A stretch of DNA of 64,000 nucleotides from Lolium rigidum (Eukaryota; Streptophyta; Magnoliopsida; Poales; Poaceae), in NCBI RefSeq assembly GCF_022539505.1, contig NW_025900013.1:24765-88764 (forward strand), read 5' to 3'. Shown piece after piece: positions 9,023 through 19,336 of the stretch. The translations under genes and the position numbers were made by a program. Below the pieces are notes generated by a model. That model saw only the letters and a list, made by a program, of their open reading frames with translations. It did no database searches and was not told the DNA's origin. How positions within the stretch are numbered: position 1 is the first letter of the stretch; every line of letters starts with the position of its first letter.

Positions 9023-11608
9023 AACTGCTGAGCCCATCTTAACGGCTATAAAGAAAGAACTTCTTGGGAGACAACCCATGTGTTATTTTGCTACAGTACT
9101 TTGTTTTATATTTGTGTCTTGGAATTTGTTTACTACTGTAGCAACCTCTCCTTATCTTAGTTTTATGTTTTGTTGTGCCAAGTAAAGTCTTTGATAGAAA
9201 AGTAAGTACTAGATTTGGATTACTGCGCGGTTCCAGATTTCTTTGCTGTCACGAATCTGGGTCTATCTCCCTGTAGGTAGCTCAGAAAATTAAGCCAATT
9301 TACGAGCATGATCCTCAGATATGTACGCAACTTTCATTCAATTTGAGAATTTTCGTTTGAGCAAGTCCGGTGGCCTAATAAAATCCATTTTTACGGATTG
9401 TTCTGTTTTGACAGATTCTGTCTTTTATTTTGCATTGCCTCTTTTGCTATGTTGGATGAATTTCTTTGATCCATTAATGTCCAGTAGCTTTATGCAATGT
9501 CCAGAAGTGTTAAGAATGATTGTGTCACCTCTGAACATGTGAATTTTTATTATGCACTAACCCTCTAATGAGTTGTTTCGAGTTTGGTGTGGAGGAAGTT
9601 TTCAAGGATCAAGAGAGGAGTATGATGCAATATGATCAAGGAGAGTGAAAACTCTAAGCTTGGGGATGCCCCGGTGGTTCACCCCTGCATATTATAAGAA
9701 GACTCAAGCGTCTAAGCTTGGGGATTCCCAAGGCATCCCCTTCTTCATCGACAACATTATCGAGGTTCCTCCCCTGAAACTATATTTTTATTCCGTCACA
9801 TCTTATGTACTTTGCTTGGAGCGTCGGTTTGTTTTTGTTTTTTGTTTTGTTTGAATAAAATGGATCCTAGCATTCACTTTATGGGAGAGAGACACGCTCC
9901 GCTGTAGCATATGGACAAGTATGTCCTTAGGCTCTACTCATAGTATTCATGGCGAAGTTTCATCTTCGTTAAATTGTTATATGGTTGGAATTGGAAAATA
10001 CTACATGTAGTAATTCTAAAATGTCTTGGATAATTTGATACTTGGCAATTGTTGTGCTCATGTTTAAGCTCTTGCATCATATACTTTGCACCCATTAATG
10101 AAGAAATACTTAGAGCTTGCTAATTTGGTTTGCATATTTGGTTTCTCTAGAGTCTAGATAACATCTAGTATTGAGTTTTGAACAACAAGGAAGACGGTAT
10201 GGAGTCTTATAATGTTTACCATATGTCTTTTATGTGAGTTTTGCTGTACCGTTCATCCTTGTGTTTGTTTCAAATAACCTTGCTAGCCTAAACCTTGTAT
10301 CGAGAGGGAATACTTCTCATGCATCCAAATACTTGAGCCAACCACTATGCCATTTGTGTCCACCATACCTACCTACTACATGGTATTTCTCCGCCATTCA
10401 AAAGTAAATTGCTTGAGTGCTACCTTTAAAATTCCATCATTCACCTTTGCAATATATAGCTCATGGGACAAATGGCTTAAAAACTATTGTGGTATTGAAT
10501 ATGTACTTATGCATTTTATCTCTTATTAAGTTGCTTGTTGTGCGATAACCATGCTTACGGGGACGCCATCAACTATTCTTTGTTGAATATCATGTGAGTT
10601 GCTATGCATGTCCGTCTTGTCTGAAGTAAGAGAGATCTACCACCTTTATGGTTGGAGCATGTATATTGTTAGAGAAGAACATTGGGCCGCTAACTAAATC
10701 CATGAATCATGGTGGAAGTTTCAGTTTTGGACACACATCCTCAATCTCATATGAGAATAATAATTGTTGTCACATGCTTATGCATTAAAGAGGAGTCCAT
10801 TATCTGTTGTCCATGTTGTCCCGGTATGGATGTCTAAGTTGAGAATAATCAAAAGCGAGAAATCCAAAATGCGAGCTTTCTCCTTAGACCTTTGTACGAG
10901 CGGCATGGAGGTACCCCATTGTGACACTTGGTTAAAACATGTGCATTGCAAAGATCCGGTAGTCCAAGTTAATTAGGACAAGGTGCGGGCACTATTAGTA
11001 TACTATGCATGAGGCTTGCAACTTGTAAGATATAATGTACATAACTCATATGCTTTATTACTACCGTTGACAAAATTGTTTCATGTTTTCAAAATAAAAG
11101 CTCTAGCACAAATATAGCAATCGATGCTTTCCTCTTTGAAGGACCTTTCACTTTACTTTTATGTTGAGTCAGTTCACCTATTTCTCTCCACCTCAAGAAG
11201 CAAACACTTGTGTGAACTGTGCATTGATTCCTACATACTTGCATATTGTACTTGTTATATTACTCTATGTTGACAATTATCCATGAGATATACATGTTAC
11301 AAGTTGAAAGCAACCGCTGAAACTTAATCTTCCTTTGTGTTGCTTCAATACCTTTACTTTGATTTATTGCTTTATGAGTTAACTCTTATGCAAGACTTAT
11401 TGATGCTTGTCTTGAAGTACTATTCATGAAAAGTCTTTGCTTTATGATTCACTTGTTTACTCATGTCATTACCATTGTTTTGATCGCTGCATCCACTACA
11501 TATGTTTACAAATAGTATGATCAAGGTTATGATGGCATATCACTTCAGAAATTATCTTTGTTATCGTTTTACCCGCTCGGGACGAGCGGAACTAAGCTTG
11601 GGGATGCT
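9023..11608 (+). other. Non-coding 3' internal region of RLG3
   Basis: No credible coding frame. From about 9055 to 11608 it is collinear with the reverse complement of 21935-19337 in RLG4. It contains three AAGCTTGGGGA polypurine-like copies (9656-9666, 9714-9724 and 11594-11604); only the last abuts the LTR. Confidence 0.75.
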
Positions 11609-13212
11609 TGATACGTCTCCGACGAATCGATAATTTCTTATGTTCTATGCCATATTATTGATGATACCTACATGTTTTATGCACACTTTATGTCATATTT
11701 GTGCATTTTCCGGAACTAACCTATTAACAAGATGCCGAAGTGCCGGTTCTCGTTTTCTGCTGTTTTTGGTTTCAGAAATCCTAGTAACGAAATATTCTCG
11801 GAATTGGACGAAACGAAGACCCAGGGGCCTATTTTGCCACGAAACTTCCAGAAGACCGAAGAGCAAACGAAGTGGGGCCACGAGGTGGCCAGACCACATG
11901 GCGGCGCGGCCAAGGGGGGGCCGCGCCGCCCTGTGGTGTGGGCCCCTCGTTAGCCCCCCGACTCTGCCCTTCCGCCTACTTAAAGCCTTCGTCGCGAAAC
12001 CCCTGATGCGAAAAACCACGATACGGAAAACCTTACTGAGACGCCGCCGCCGCCGATCCCATCTCGGGGGATTCTGGAGATCTCCTCCGGCACCCTGCCG
12101 GAGAGGGGCTTCATCTCCCGGAGGACTCTACACCGCCATGGTCGCCTCCGGAGTGATGAGTGAGTAGTTCACCCCTGGACTATGGGTCCATAGCAGTAGC
12201 TAGATGGTTGTCTTCTCCTCATTGTGCTTCATTGTCGGATCTTGTGAGCTGCCTAACATGATCAAGATCATCTATCCGTAATACTCTATGTTGTGTTTGT
12301 CGGGATCCGATGGATAGAGAATACCATGTTCATGTTAATTATCAAGTTATTACATATGTGTTGTTTATGATCTTGCATGCTCTCCGTTACTAGTAGAGGC
12401 TCTGGCCAAGTTTTTGCTTTTAACTCCAAGAGGGAGTATTTATGCTCGATAGTGGGTTCATGCCCGCATTGACACCCGGGACAGGTGACGAAAGTTCTAA
12501 GGTTGTGTTGTGCTGTTGCCACTAGGGATAAAACACTGGCGCTATGTCCGAGGATGTAGTTGTTGATTACATTACGCACCATACTTAATGCAATTGTCCG
12601 TTGCTTCGCAACTTAATACTGGAAGGGGTTCGGACGATAACCCTGAAGGTGGACTTTTTAGGCATAGATGCGAGTTGGATGGCGGTCTATGTACTTTGTC
12701 GTAATGCCCAATTAAATCTCACTATACTTATCATGTCATGTATGTGCATTGTTATGCCCTCTCTATTTGTCAATTGCCCGACTGTAATTTGTTCATCCAA
12801 CATGCTTTTATCTTATGGGAGAGACACCTCTAGTGAACTATGGACCCCGGTCCATTCTTTTAATACTCGAAATACAAATCTGCTGCAATACTTGTTTTAC
12901 TTGTTTTCTCTGCAAACAATCATCTTCCACACAATACGGTTAATCCTTTGTTACAGCAAGCCGGTGAGATAGACAACCTCACTTTGTTTCGTTGGGGCAA
13001 AGTACTTTGGTTGTGTTGTGCAGGTTCCACGTTGGCGCCGGAATCCCTGGTGTTGCGCCGCACTACATCCCGCCGCCATCAACCTTCAACGTGCTTCTTG
13101 GCTCCTCCTGGTTCGATAAACCTTGGTTTCTTTCTGAGGGAAAACTTGCTGCTGTGCGCATCATACCTTCCTCTTGGGGTTGCCCAACGAACGTGTGAAA
13201 TACACGCCATCA
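11609..13212 (+). repeat. 3' LTR of RLG3
   Basis: It has the same 1604-bp length as the 5' LTR and the same TG...CATCA ends. It is followed by the right TSD copy AGGCG (13213-13217), after which RLG2 sequence resumes. Confidence 0.9.
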
Positions 13213-13217
13213 AGGCG

Positions 13218-14349
13218 CTGTAGCACGCGTGCCAGGAAAAGCGGAGGACGTGTGTCCCCACTTGCATAACGTGTCTAGTAATGCAGTGTCAGGGGTCCAC
13301 ATGTCAGTGAAAGGACAGAACCCGCACCTTCCCAATACAACCATCGTGGCCATCATCAGCATTGATGTCACCATATGGGAAATTTCGACTGTAATTCTCC
13401 GAAGTTTGGCGACAAAGGATTTTTTATAATGCAGACAAGATAATTTCGGGAGCCTTTGATCAAATACAAGTGTTTGTTCAAATGCTCGGTGGCTACTTTT
13501 TGAAGGAAGTTTGATATGGATTTGATTCAAAAGATAGCAAAGGTGAGCCTACAGCCAAGTATAAATACTCGACTGTAGCCTCGGGAGCGCTGGTCGCGCA
13601 CCCGATAAAGATGGGAGATATAAAAATTAGCAATATAGCGACAAGATGATAAAAAAGTGAGCCTACAACCAAGCATAAGCACTTGGTTGTAGCCTCGGGG
13701 GCTACTCCCATCGGGAACGCTTGTTGCGTACCCGATGAAACTGAAGGAGTCAAGAAAAGTATATTTCGAGTTATGATAATAACTCTTCATATACTCCCAT
13801 CGGGAGGACAACATAATAAGTCATCATATGAATCGAATAAATGTGCCATTCTAACAGCCGAAAAAGGCACTCGACAAAATATTCTCAGAGCGCCCCAGTC
13901 ACGATTAAATATCTGAATACCGTAAAACTTTACGAAGGTAAGACCCCGGGATCCGTCCTGTGAGGCGTGGTATTGCACATGAATGCGCTCTGCTACTTTT
14001 TTCCGTACCAACAGATGCAAAGAAAAATCCTAACGGACGCGTTAGGTACCAGATAAAATATGACTGGAGTTCGGCATATGGTAAGACATTAAGCGGCACA
14101 TGTTGAACTACGCCAGTATAACGAGGTCATGTCCAGGGAGTTGATCTTGAAGTAGGTTTTTGCGGAATTGCCACGAGAGCAGTTAACTGGTACCTGATCT
14201 GTCAGATGAACCAGCCCCAACTACCATAATCCTGGCACAATATATGATTATTTTATGAAAGATGTTAATAACTCAAAGGGATCATGTGTTAATTGTAATG
14301 ATGGAGATTTTCCTTTATTCTTCGATTAAAGCAAAATCTCGGGGGCTAC
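13218..14349 (+). other. 3' internal region of RLG2 with repeated CTCGGGGGCTAC modules
   Basis: No gene is seen. Two related modules (about 13543-13600 and 13655-13735) read GTGAGCCTACA(A/G)CCAAG, then TTGTAGCCTCGGG(G/A), then CCCATCGGGA and GCGCACCCGAT-like words. A third partial copy of CTCCCATCGGGAG lies at 13794-13806. The stretch ends with ATCTCGGGGGCTAC (14336-14349), the polypurine tract next to the LTR. The repeated modules therefore look like duplicated polypurine-tract regions. Confidence 0.5.
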
Positions 14350-14718
14350 TGACATAGGCATCCCAGTGGGCCTACCGAAGATGGTACCCGGGGTTTACTA
14401 AAGGCCCATGAGTCAACGAATATGAAGCTCGGAAGCCCAATTTGCTGATGATATGGAAAGATAGAATTGTATTAGGAATCAAGAGATTTGTAACTTTACG
14501 GGTCAAACTCAAAGAGTAACCTGGAATCTGTAAACTTGTGTAATACGAAACCCTCGGCTCCGCCTCCTATATAAGGGGGAGTCGAGGGACGAAGAGAGGA
14601 TCGATTTCATTGTCAACACAACCCTAGTTTCACGAAACCCTTGAGATCTACTTGCCCACCACTTCCACGAAAACCCTAGTCTACAATCCGTACGCATTGA
14701 CAAGTTGATACCTTGTCA
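14350..14718 (+). repeat. 3' LTR of RLG2 (short, right end uncertain)
   Basis: It starts TGACATAGGCATCCC immediately after the polypurine tract and contains a TATA box (TATATAA, 14568-14574). It probably ends at CCTTGTCA (14718), giving 369 bp. No second LTR is visible to confirm the right border, and the sequence that follows is a different element. Confidence 0.6.
14568..14574 (+). promoter_or_regulatory. TATA box of the RLG2 LTR
   Basis: TATATAA inside CGCCTCCTATATAAGGGGG, a classic plant LTR core promoter context. Confidence 0.6.
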
Positions 14719-14961
14719 CTCTCCACTGAACTTACGCTACTGATATGAGAGTATGTAAAGGACCAGTCGTGTCACATTTACATAATTGTTAGACTAACAT
14801 ACTGGATGCCTATAGTATAATTATAATATAGTGCATAGTGTTTGCGAACAACATATAGTAGTGTTACCTACATAATTATAGAAATATTAATGCAATCATC
14901 AATTAGTATAGATCGCACAATAGATGATGCCCTCGCATTTGCGAGGGCCACACTTTGGTAG
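14719..14961. mobile_element. Possible short Helitron-like fragment
   Basis: This AT-rich 243-bp stretch ends in a perfect hairpin with 9-bp arms (GCCCTCGCA and TGCGAGGGC, 14929-14948), then 13 bp ending GTAG and a following T. Helitrons end in a GC-rich hairpin about 10 bp before CTRR and insert between A and T; here CTAG would have to have become GTAG. A TC start (14720) is possible but is preceded by C rather than A. Suggestive only. Confidence 0.3.
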
Positions 14962-15133
14962 TTAAAATAAAAGTAACCCCTATATTCTCATTCCCTCTCA
15001 ATTTCATGGGTGGAAAGTCCTTTTTTTAAGAATCCTCCTTTTATTTTTATAGACTTTTGAAAGAAAAAAAGCTTTTTTGCAATCATTATTTCTTATCTCT
15101 ATCATATCACGTAAACCTTTTGATTTGGAACTG

Positions 15134-15209
15134 GGAGAGATGGCTGTGGCGGATAGCTAACCCGTTGTACAATTTTTTTGTACCGAGGGTTCGAATCCCT
15201 CTCTTTCCG
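15134..15209 (+). pseudogene. trnS-GCU: Plastid trnS-GCU pseudogene
   Basis: Acceptor stem GGAGAGA pairs with TCTTTCC near the 3' end. The GCT anticodon is kept in GGATAGCTAACCC, with a long variable arm and a normal T arm (GGTTCGAATCC). About 12 bp of the D arm are deleted (length 76 against the usual 88), so the tRNA could not fold normally. It is a nuclear plastid fossil. Confidence 0.88.
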
Positions 15210-15320
15210 CTCCCTCAGATCATTTTGGATTATAAAATTGGAAGGAATTATGACCCCAGATTTTCTTATAGGTAAATTTTCGAACCAAATCCAATTGGTA
15301 AGAACAAATAAATAGAATTT

Positions 15321-15429
15321 TTACTCCTCACGCCGGAATCGGTCCTGGGTCATTAGATAGGAATCCAAAGATAAAGAGGGAAACAAAGAATATTACTACT
15401 GTATAAACAAAAAGTTCGAGTGTAATCAT
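15321..15429 (-). pseudogene. psbI: Plastid psbI pseudogene (photosystem II small subunit I)
   Basis: From the ATG at 15429 the frame keeps [20 protein letters not shown], the single transmembrane helix of the 36-residue PsbI, followed by NDPG. Two early substitutions are seen (Leu2 to Ile and Lys5 to Glu). A net 2-bp loss near the C-terminus replaces the usual arginine-rich end and stops early. PsbI stabilises photosystem II dimers in the thylakoid; this nuclear copy has no such role. Confidence 0.9.
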
Positions 15430-15833
15430 TACATAATCTTCAAGATTTTTTTAAGGAATAGATTACAAGTTTTTCCTTACCACATGGATCCACTACAATT
15501 AATTTTATTTTGTTTATTTTTATAGTTAAAAATGCAAAAAATTAATTCTTGAAAAAATGGGAAGAATTCATTTATAATAAGCACTTTCATCAATATAAAA
15601 ATAGGGTTAGGTATTGTGTAGGTACCAAAAGGTACCCGCTCAACGTAGGTGCAGAAGGGTAGAAAGGCAGATCAAAATTTATTGATGCAGCTACCCATTC
15701 AATGTAAAAGAATTTGCATTTCAGATTTGAAGGTTCATAATATCAAAATATAAAAGTTATCACCTTTTACCCATTTTTTAATTTTTTTTAAATGAATACA
15801 CCATTCAATTTGGTAGATAGAGTACTAAACATT

Positions 15834-16020
15834 TCATCAAAAACTTACAGCAGCTTGCCAAACAAAGGATAATCAAAAAAAGAATAAAGGTATGACAAGC
15901 ATAACATGCACGATGGGGTTGAAAATTGCATAAGCTTCGGGCAATTTGTCAAAGAAAAAAAATAGTCAGATAAAGAACGGAACTAAAAAAGATACAGGTT
16001 AAACTAAGTATATTAGGCAT
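15834..16020 (-). pseudogene. psbK: Plastid psbK pseudogene (photosystem II small subunit K)
   Basis: The start MPNILSLTCI is intact at 16020. The frame is then lost in a homopolymer region, resumes as [13 protein letters not shown] in another frame, is lost again, and ends FVWQAAVSF, where the final Arg codon has become TGA. At least two frameshifts make it non-coding. PsbK is a one-helix thylakoid protein of photosystem II. Confidence 0.9.
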
Positions 16021-16361
16021 AACAAGCATTTTATTCTTGTAGAGTAAATAATTGGATTTTGATTGAGTTATTTTTCTAAGGGAAAAGGAGAAGGCAGATT
16101 CAAAATCTTTTTTCTTCGTACTTTCCCAAACACAAAATACCTCCTCGTATTTGCACTCTCAAATGAGAGTGGAAGAAATTCAACTTTCATATAATATCTT
16201 AATAGAACTCCATCTAATGATCAATGCATTTTTTTGATTCTATATTATCTACATTTCTAGAATACTAGCAAGAGAATATTCTTCATTTTTATATAATTGA
16301 AATGGGATTGACGAATAACAAATAAACATAATAGTGTTTATTAGTGTCGCATAAAACGAAA

Positions 16362-16433
16362 TGGGGCGTGGCCAAGTGGTAAGGCAGCCGGTTTTTCTCC
16401 CGATACTCAGAGGTTCGAATCCTTCCGTCCTAG
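16362..16433 (+). pseudogene. trnQ-UUG: Plastid trnQ-UUG pseudogene with altered anticodon loop
   Basis: The 72-nt length, the D arm (GTGGCCAAGTGGTAAGGC) and the T arm (GGTTCGAATCC) are those of plastid tRNA-Gln. The anticodon loop reads TTTTTCT instead of TTTTGGT, so positions 34-36 are TTT rather than TTG, and stem bases are also changed. It is part of the NUPT and not a functional gene. Confidence 0.88.
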
Positions 16434-16880
16434 ATTGTTTCTGATAGTACTCCACACAAGACAAAAGTTTACTAATTTATTAAAGAGAATAATGGTATTT
16501 TATGAACTCTTAGACTAGATGCATTTCTAAGCATTCACTTTCTTTCTCACAAAACATAAAAAACTCTTAAGTCTAGTCAAATCAAATTGAATATCTTTAT
16601 TTTGATGAAAAAATTGGGTCTATATGCCTCTACTATAAATCGCCTAAATTCACTTAATCATATTTTTCCTTACTTATTTTTGTATTCAAGGCGAAGAAGT
16701 ACGGAAGTACGAGAATTCTCTAACTACCCAAAACTTTCAATCTTTTTCATTCGAGTAGTTTATGTTAGTTACATAGTTCTTTTCTTATTAAGGAAAGAAA
16801 TATATTGCTAATATAATTCTAATTATGGTAATTAAATTAATTAAACTTTTTTGAAGCTTGATAGTTTATTTATTGGGGAA

Positions 16881-17744
16881 TGTAACGGCCCCGGAAAAAC
16901 CCCTATTAGATGTGTTTGCGCTTTTTTCTTTTGTGCAACATTATGGCATATGCATCATATCAACCATGTTTATTTAAGAAATAAAATTATTTAATAAACC
17001 CTAAATTATTTTATTTCCTTCTCATATTGGTTATATAATAAAAACCCTCCTCTTTTCTATTATATTAGTAAAACCCTAAAACAAAACTACTAAAACAAAA
17101 TAAATATTTTGCAATGCTTTGAAAATAAAAAATGAAATTTGTTTTGTTTCGGTCTAGTTTTCAAAAAAAATTCAAATCTATTTAAAATAAAAAGGGGGAA
17201 ACTCAGAAAACCCCCGAAAACACTCCTCTTTCTCTGGGCCTCTCTCTGCTCCCCTTGGACTTCTTTTCCCTTCTTCCCGAGCAGCCCAGTCCATGCACCG
17301 TAGTAGCCCAAATTCTCTTCAGCCCAAGACAAGAACGTACCTCTTCAAGCGAAGGAGAGGCTCCTCCTCTGTCGTGTTCCTCCCTCTCACGCGAGGAGTG
17401 TGAGGCTCCTGCCCGACGTCACACCGCACCACCGCTCCCACCTACTCCCTTCCCTGTTCTTAAAGCCTCATCCTGGAAACCCTAGCGCTCCTCTTCCGTT
17501 TCTTCTTTCCTCCTCTCTCCCCACGTTTTCCTTTTCTCTGTGAGCAAACGAAAGGAGCATCACCTCTACATACCACCATGGTGCCGCCACCTCCGAACGC
17601 CCCTCGCCGAGCCAAGAGAAACGGAAGAAGCGCCTCTTCGAGCTCTATATCCTCGTCTAAGGAATTTACATGGCGCCCCACATACCGACGACACGGTCAC
17701 CGATTCATCCTCCTCTAACATCTGCCTGCACACTGCTGTTGCCG
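16881..17744 (+). repeat. LTR-like segment of an unidentified element, truncated
   Basis: It begins TGTAACGGCCCCGGAAAAAC, similar to the TGTAAC-type starts of many plant LTRs. It changes from AT-rich to a GC-rich 5'-leader-like part (TTCTTAAAGCC near 17459, then AAACCCTAGC and CT-rich sequence). No internal region, PBS or second copy is visible, and it stops at the RLG4 LTR. It could be a solo or partial LTR; the frames within it are not convincing genes. Confidence 0.35.
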
Positions 17745-19336
17745 TGTTGGACACACGTCCGTTGGGAACCCCAAGAGGAAGGTGTGATGCGTACAGCAGC
17801 AAGTTTTCCCTCAGTAAGAAACCAAGGTTATCGAACCAGTAGGAGTCAAGGAACACGTGAAGGTCGTTGGTGGCGGAGTGTAGTGCGGCGCAACACCAGG
17901 GATTCCGGCGCCAACGTGGAACCTGCACAACACAATCAAAGTACTTTGCCCCAACATAAAAGTGAGATTGTCAATCTCACCAGCTTGCTGTAAACAAAGG
18001 ATTAAATGTATAGTGTGGAAGATAATGTTTGTTTGTGAAGAACAGTAAAGAACAAGTATTGCAGTAGATTGTATTTCAGATGTAAAAGAATGGACCGGGG
18101 TCCACAGTTCACTAGTGGTGTCTCTCCCATAAGATAAATAGCATGTTGGGTGAACAAATTACAGTTGGGCAATTGACAAATAGAGAGGGCATAACAATGC
18201 ACATACATGTCATGATGACTACTATGAAATTTAATCAGGGCATTACGACAAAGTACATAGACCGCTATCCAGCATGCATCTATGCCTAAAAAGTCCACCT
18301 TCAGGTTATCATCCGAACCCCTTCCAGTATTAAGTTGCAAACAACAGACAATTGCATTAAGTATGGTGCGTAATGTAATCAACACAAATATCCTTAGACA
18401 AAGCATTGGTGTTTTATCCCTAGTGGCAACAAGACATCCACAACCTTAGAACTTTCTCGTCACTGTCCCGCATTCAATGGAGGCATGAACCCACTATCTA
18501 GCATAAATACTCCCTCTTGGAGTTACAAGTATCAACTTGGCCGCAGCCTCTACTAGCAACGGAGAGCATGCAAGAACATAAACAACATATATGATAGATT
18601 GATAATCAACTTGACATAGTATTCCATATTCATCGGATCCCAACAAACACAACATGTAGCATTACAAATAGATGATCTTGATCATGATAGGCAGCTCACA
18701 AGATCTAACATGATAGCACAATGAGGAGAAGACCACCATCTAGCTACTCGCTATGGACCCATAGTCCAGGGGTGAACTACTCACACATCAATCCGGAGGC
18801 GATCATGGTGATGAAGAGTCCTCCGGGAGATGATTCCCCTCTCCGGCAGGGTGCCGGAGGCGATCTCCTGAATCCCCCGAGATGGGATTGGCGGCGGCGG
18901 CGTCTCAGTATGTTTTCTCGTATCGTGGCTCTCGGTACTGGGGTTTTCGCGACGAAGGCTTTAAGTAGGCGGAAGGGTAGGGTTGGAGGCGGCACGAGGG
19001 GCCCACACCATAGGGCGGCACGGGCCCCACCCAGGCCGCGCGGCCCTGTGGTGTCGGCGCCTCGTTGCCCCACTTCGTATCCCCTTCGGTCTTCTGGAAG
19101 CTTCGTGGAAAAATAAGACCCTGGGCGTAGATTTCGTCCAATTCCGAGAATATTTCCTTTGTAGGATTTCTGAAACCAAAAACAGCAGAAAACAGCAACT
19201 GGCTCTTCGGCATCTCGTCAATAGGTTAGTGCCGGAAAATGCATAATAATGACGTAAAGTGTGTATAAAACATGTGAGTATCATCATAAAAGTAGCATAG
19301 AACATAAGAAATTATAGATACGTTTGAGACGTATCA
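17745..19336 (-). repeat. 3' LTR of RLG4
   Basis: On the plus strand it begins TGTTGGACACACGTCCG and ends GAGACGTATCA. It aligns along its length with 24416-25731 plus 59871-60144. The polypurine tract complement TCCCCAAGCTTAG follows at 19341. Confidence 0.9.

Larger units (their letters stand above)
6486..13212 (+). mobile_element. RLG3: complete non-autonomous Athila-like Gypsy element
   Basis: It has two LTRs of identical length (1604 bp; 6486-8089 and 11609-13212), TG...CA ends, a tRNA-Asp-type PBS at 8101-8118, a polypurine tract at 11594-11604 and the TSD AGGCG. The 3519-bp internal region encodes only a 221-residue ORF of unknown function, with no gag, protease, RT or integrase motif. 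Its LTRs and the 3' half of its interior match RLG4, but the coding part differs. In the first ~290 bp of the two LTRs I count about eight mismatches, suggesting a moderately recent insertion. Confidence 0.92.
3803..14718 (+). mobile_element. RLG2: Ty3/Gypsy element interrupted by RLG1 and RLG3 (3' portion)
   Basis: Visible parts are 3803-6485 and 13218-14718; RLG3 with one TSD copy (6486-13217) separates them, and RLG1 truncates the left side. Contents in order are an antisense intron-containing pseudogene (3803-6189), its upstream region, tandem-like modules with CTCGGGGGCTAC (about 13545-13760), a polypurine tract (14338-14349) and an LTR starting TGACATAGG at 14350. Antisense genes near the 3' end are known in grass Tat-lineage Gypsy elements, which this resembles. 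No pol region is in the window. Confidence 0.65.
14962..16880. other. NUPT: nuclear copy of plastid DNA (trnS-psbI-psbK-trnQ region)
   Basis: Four degenerate plastid genes appear in plastid order and orientation: trnS-GCU (+), psbI (-), psbK (-) and trnQ-UUG (+), with plastid-like AT-rich spacers and the trnQ-rps16 spacer up to about 16880. Every gene carries changes that would be lethal in a plastome, so this is a nuclear transfer and not contamination. The ends are approximate: the left end adjoins the Helitron-like hairpin and the right end adjoins TGTAACGGCC at 16881. Confidence 0.85.

Noticed and set aside
15134..16433. Functional tRNA genes trnS and trnQ
   Set aside because: Deletion of the D arm in trnS and a changed anticodon loop in trnQ, both within decayed plastid DNA.
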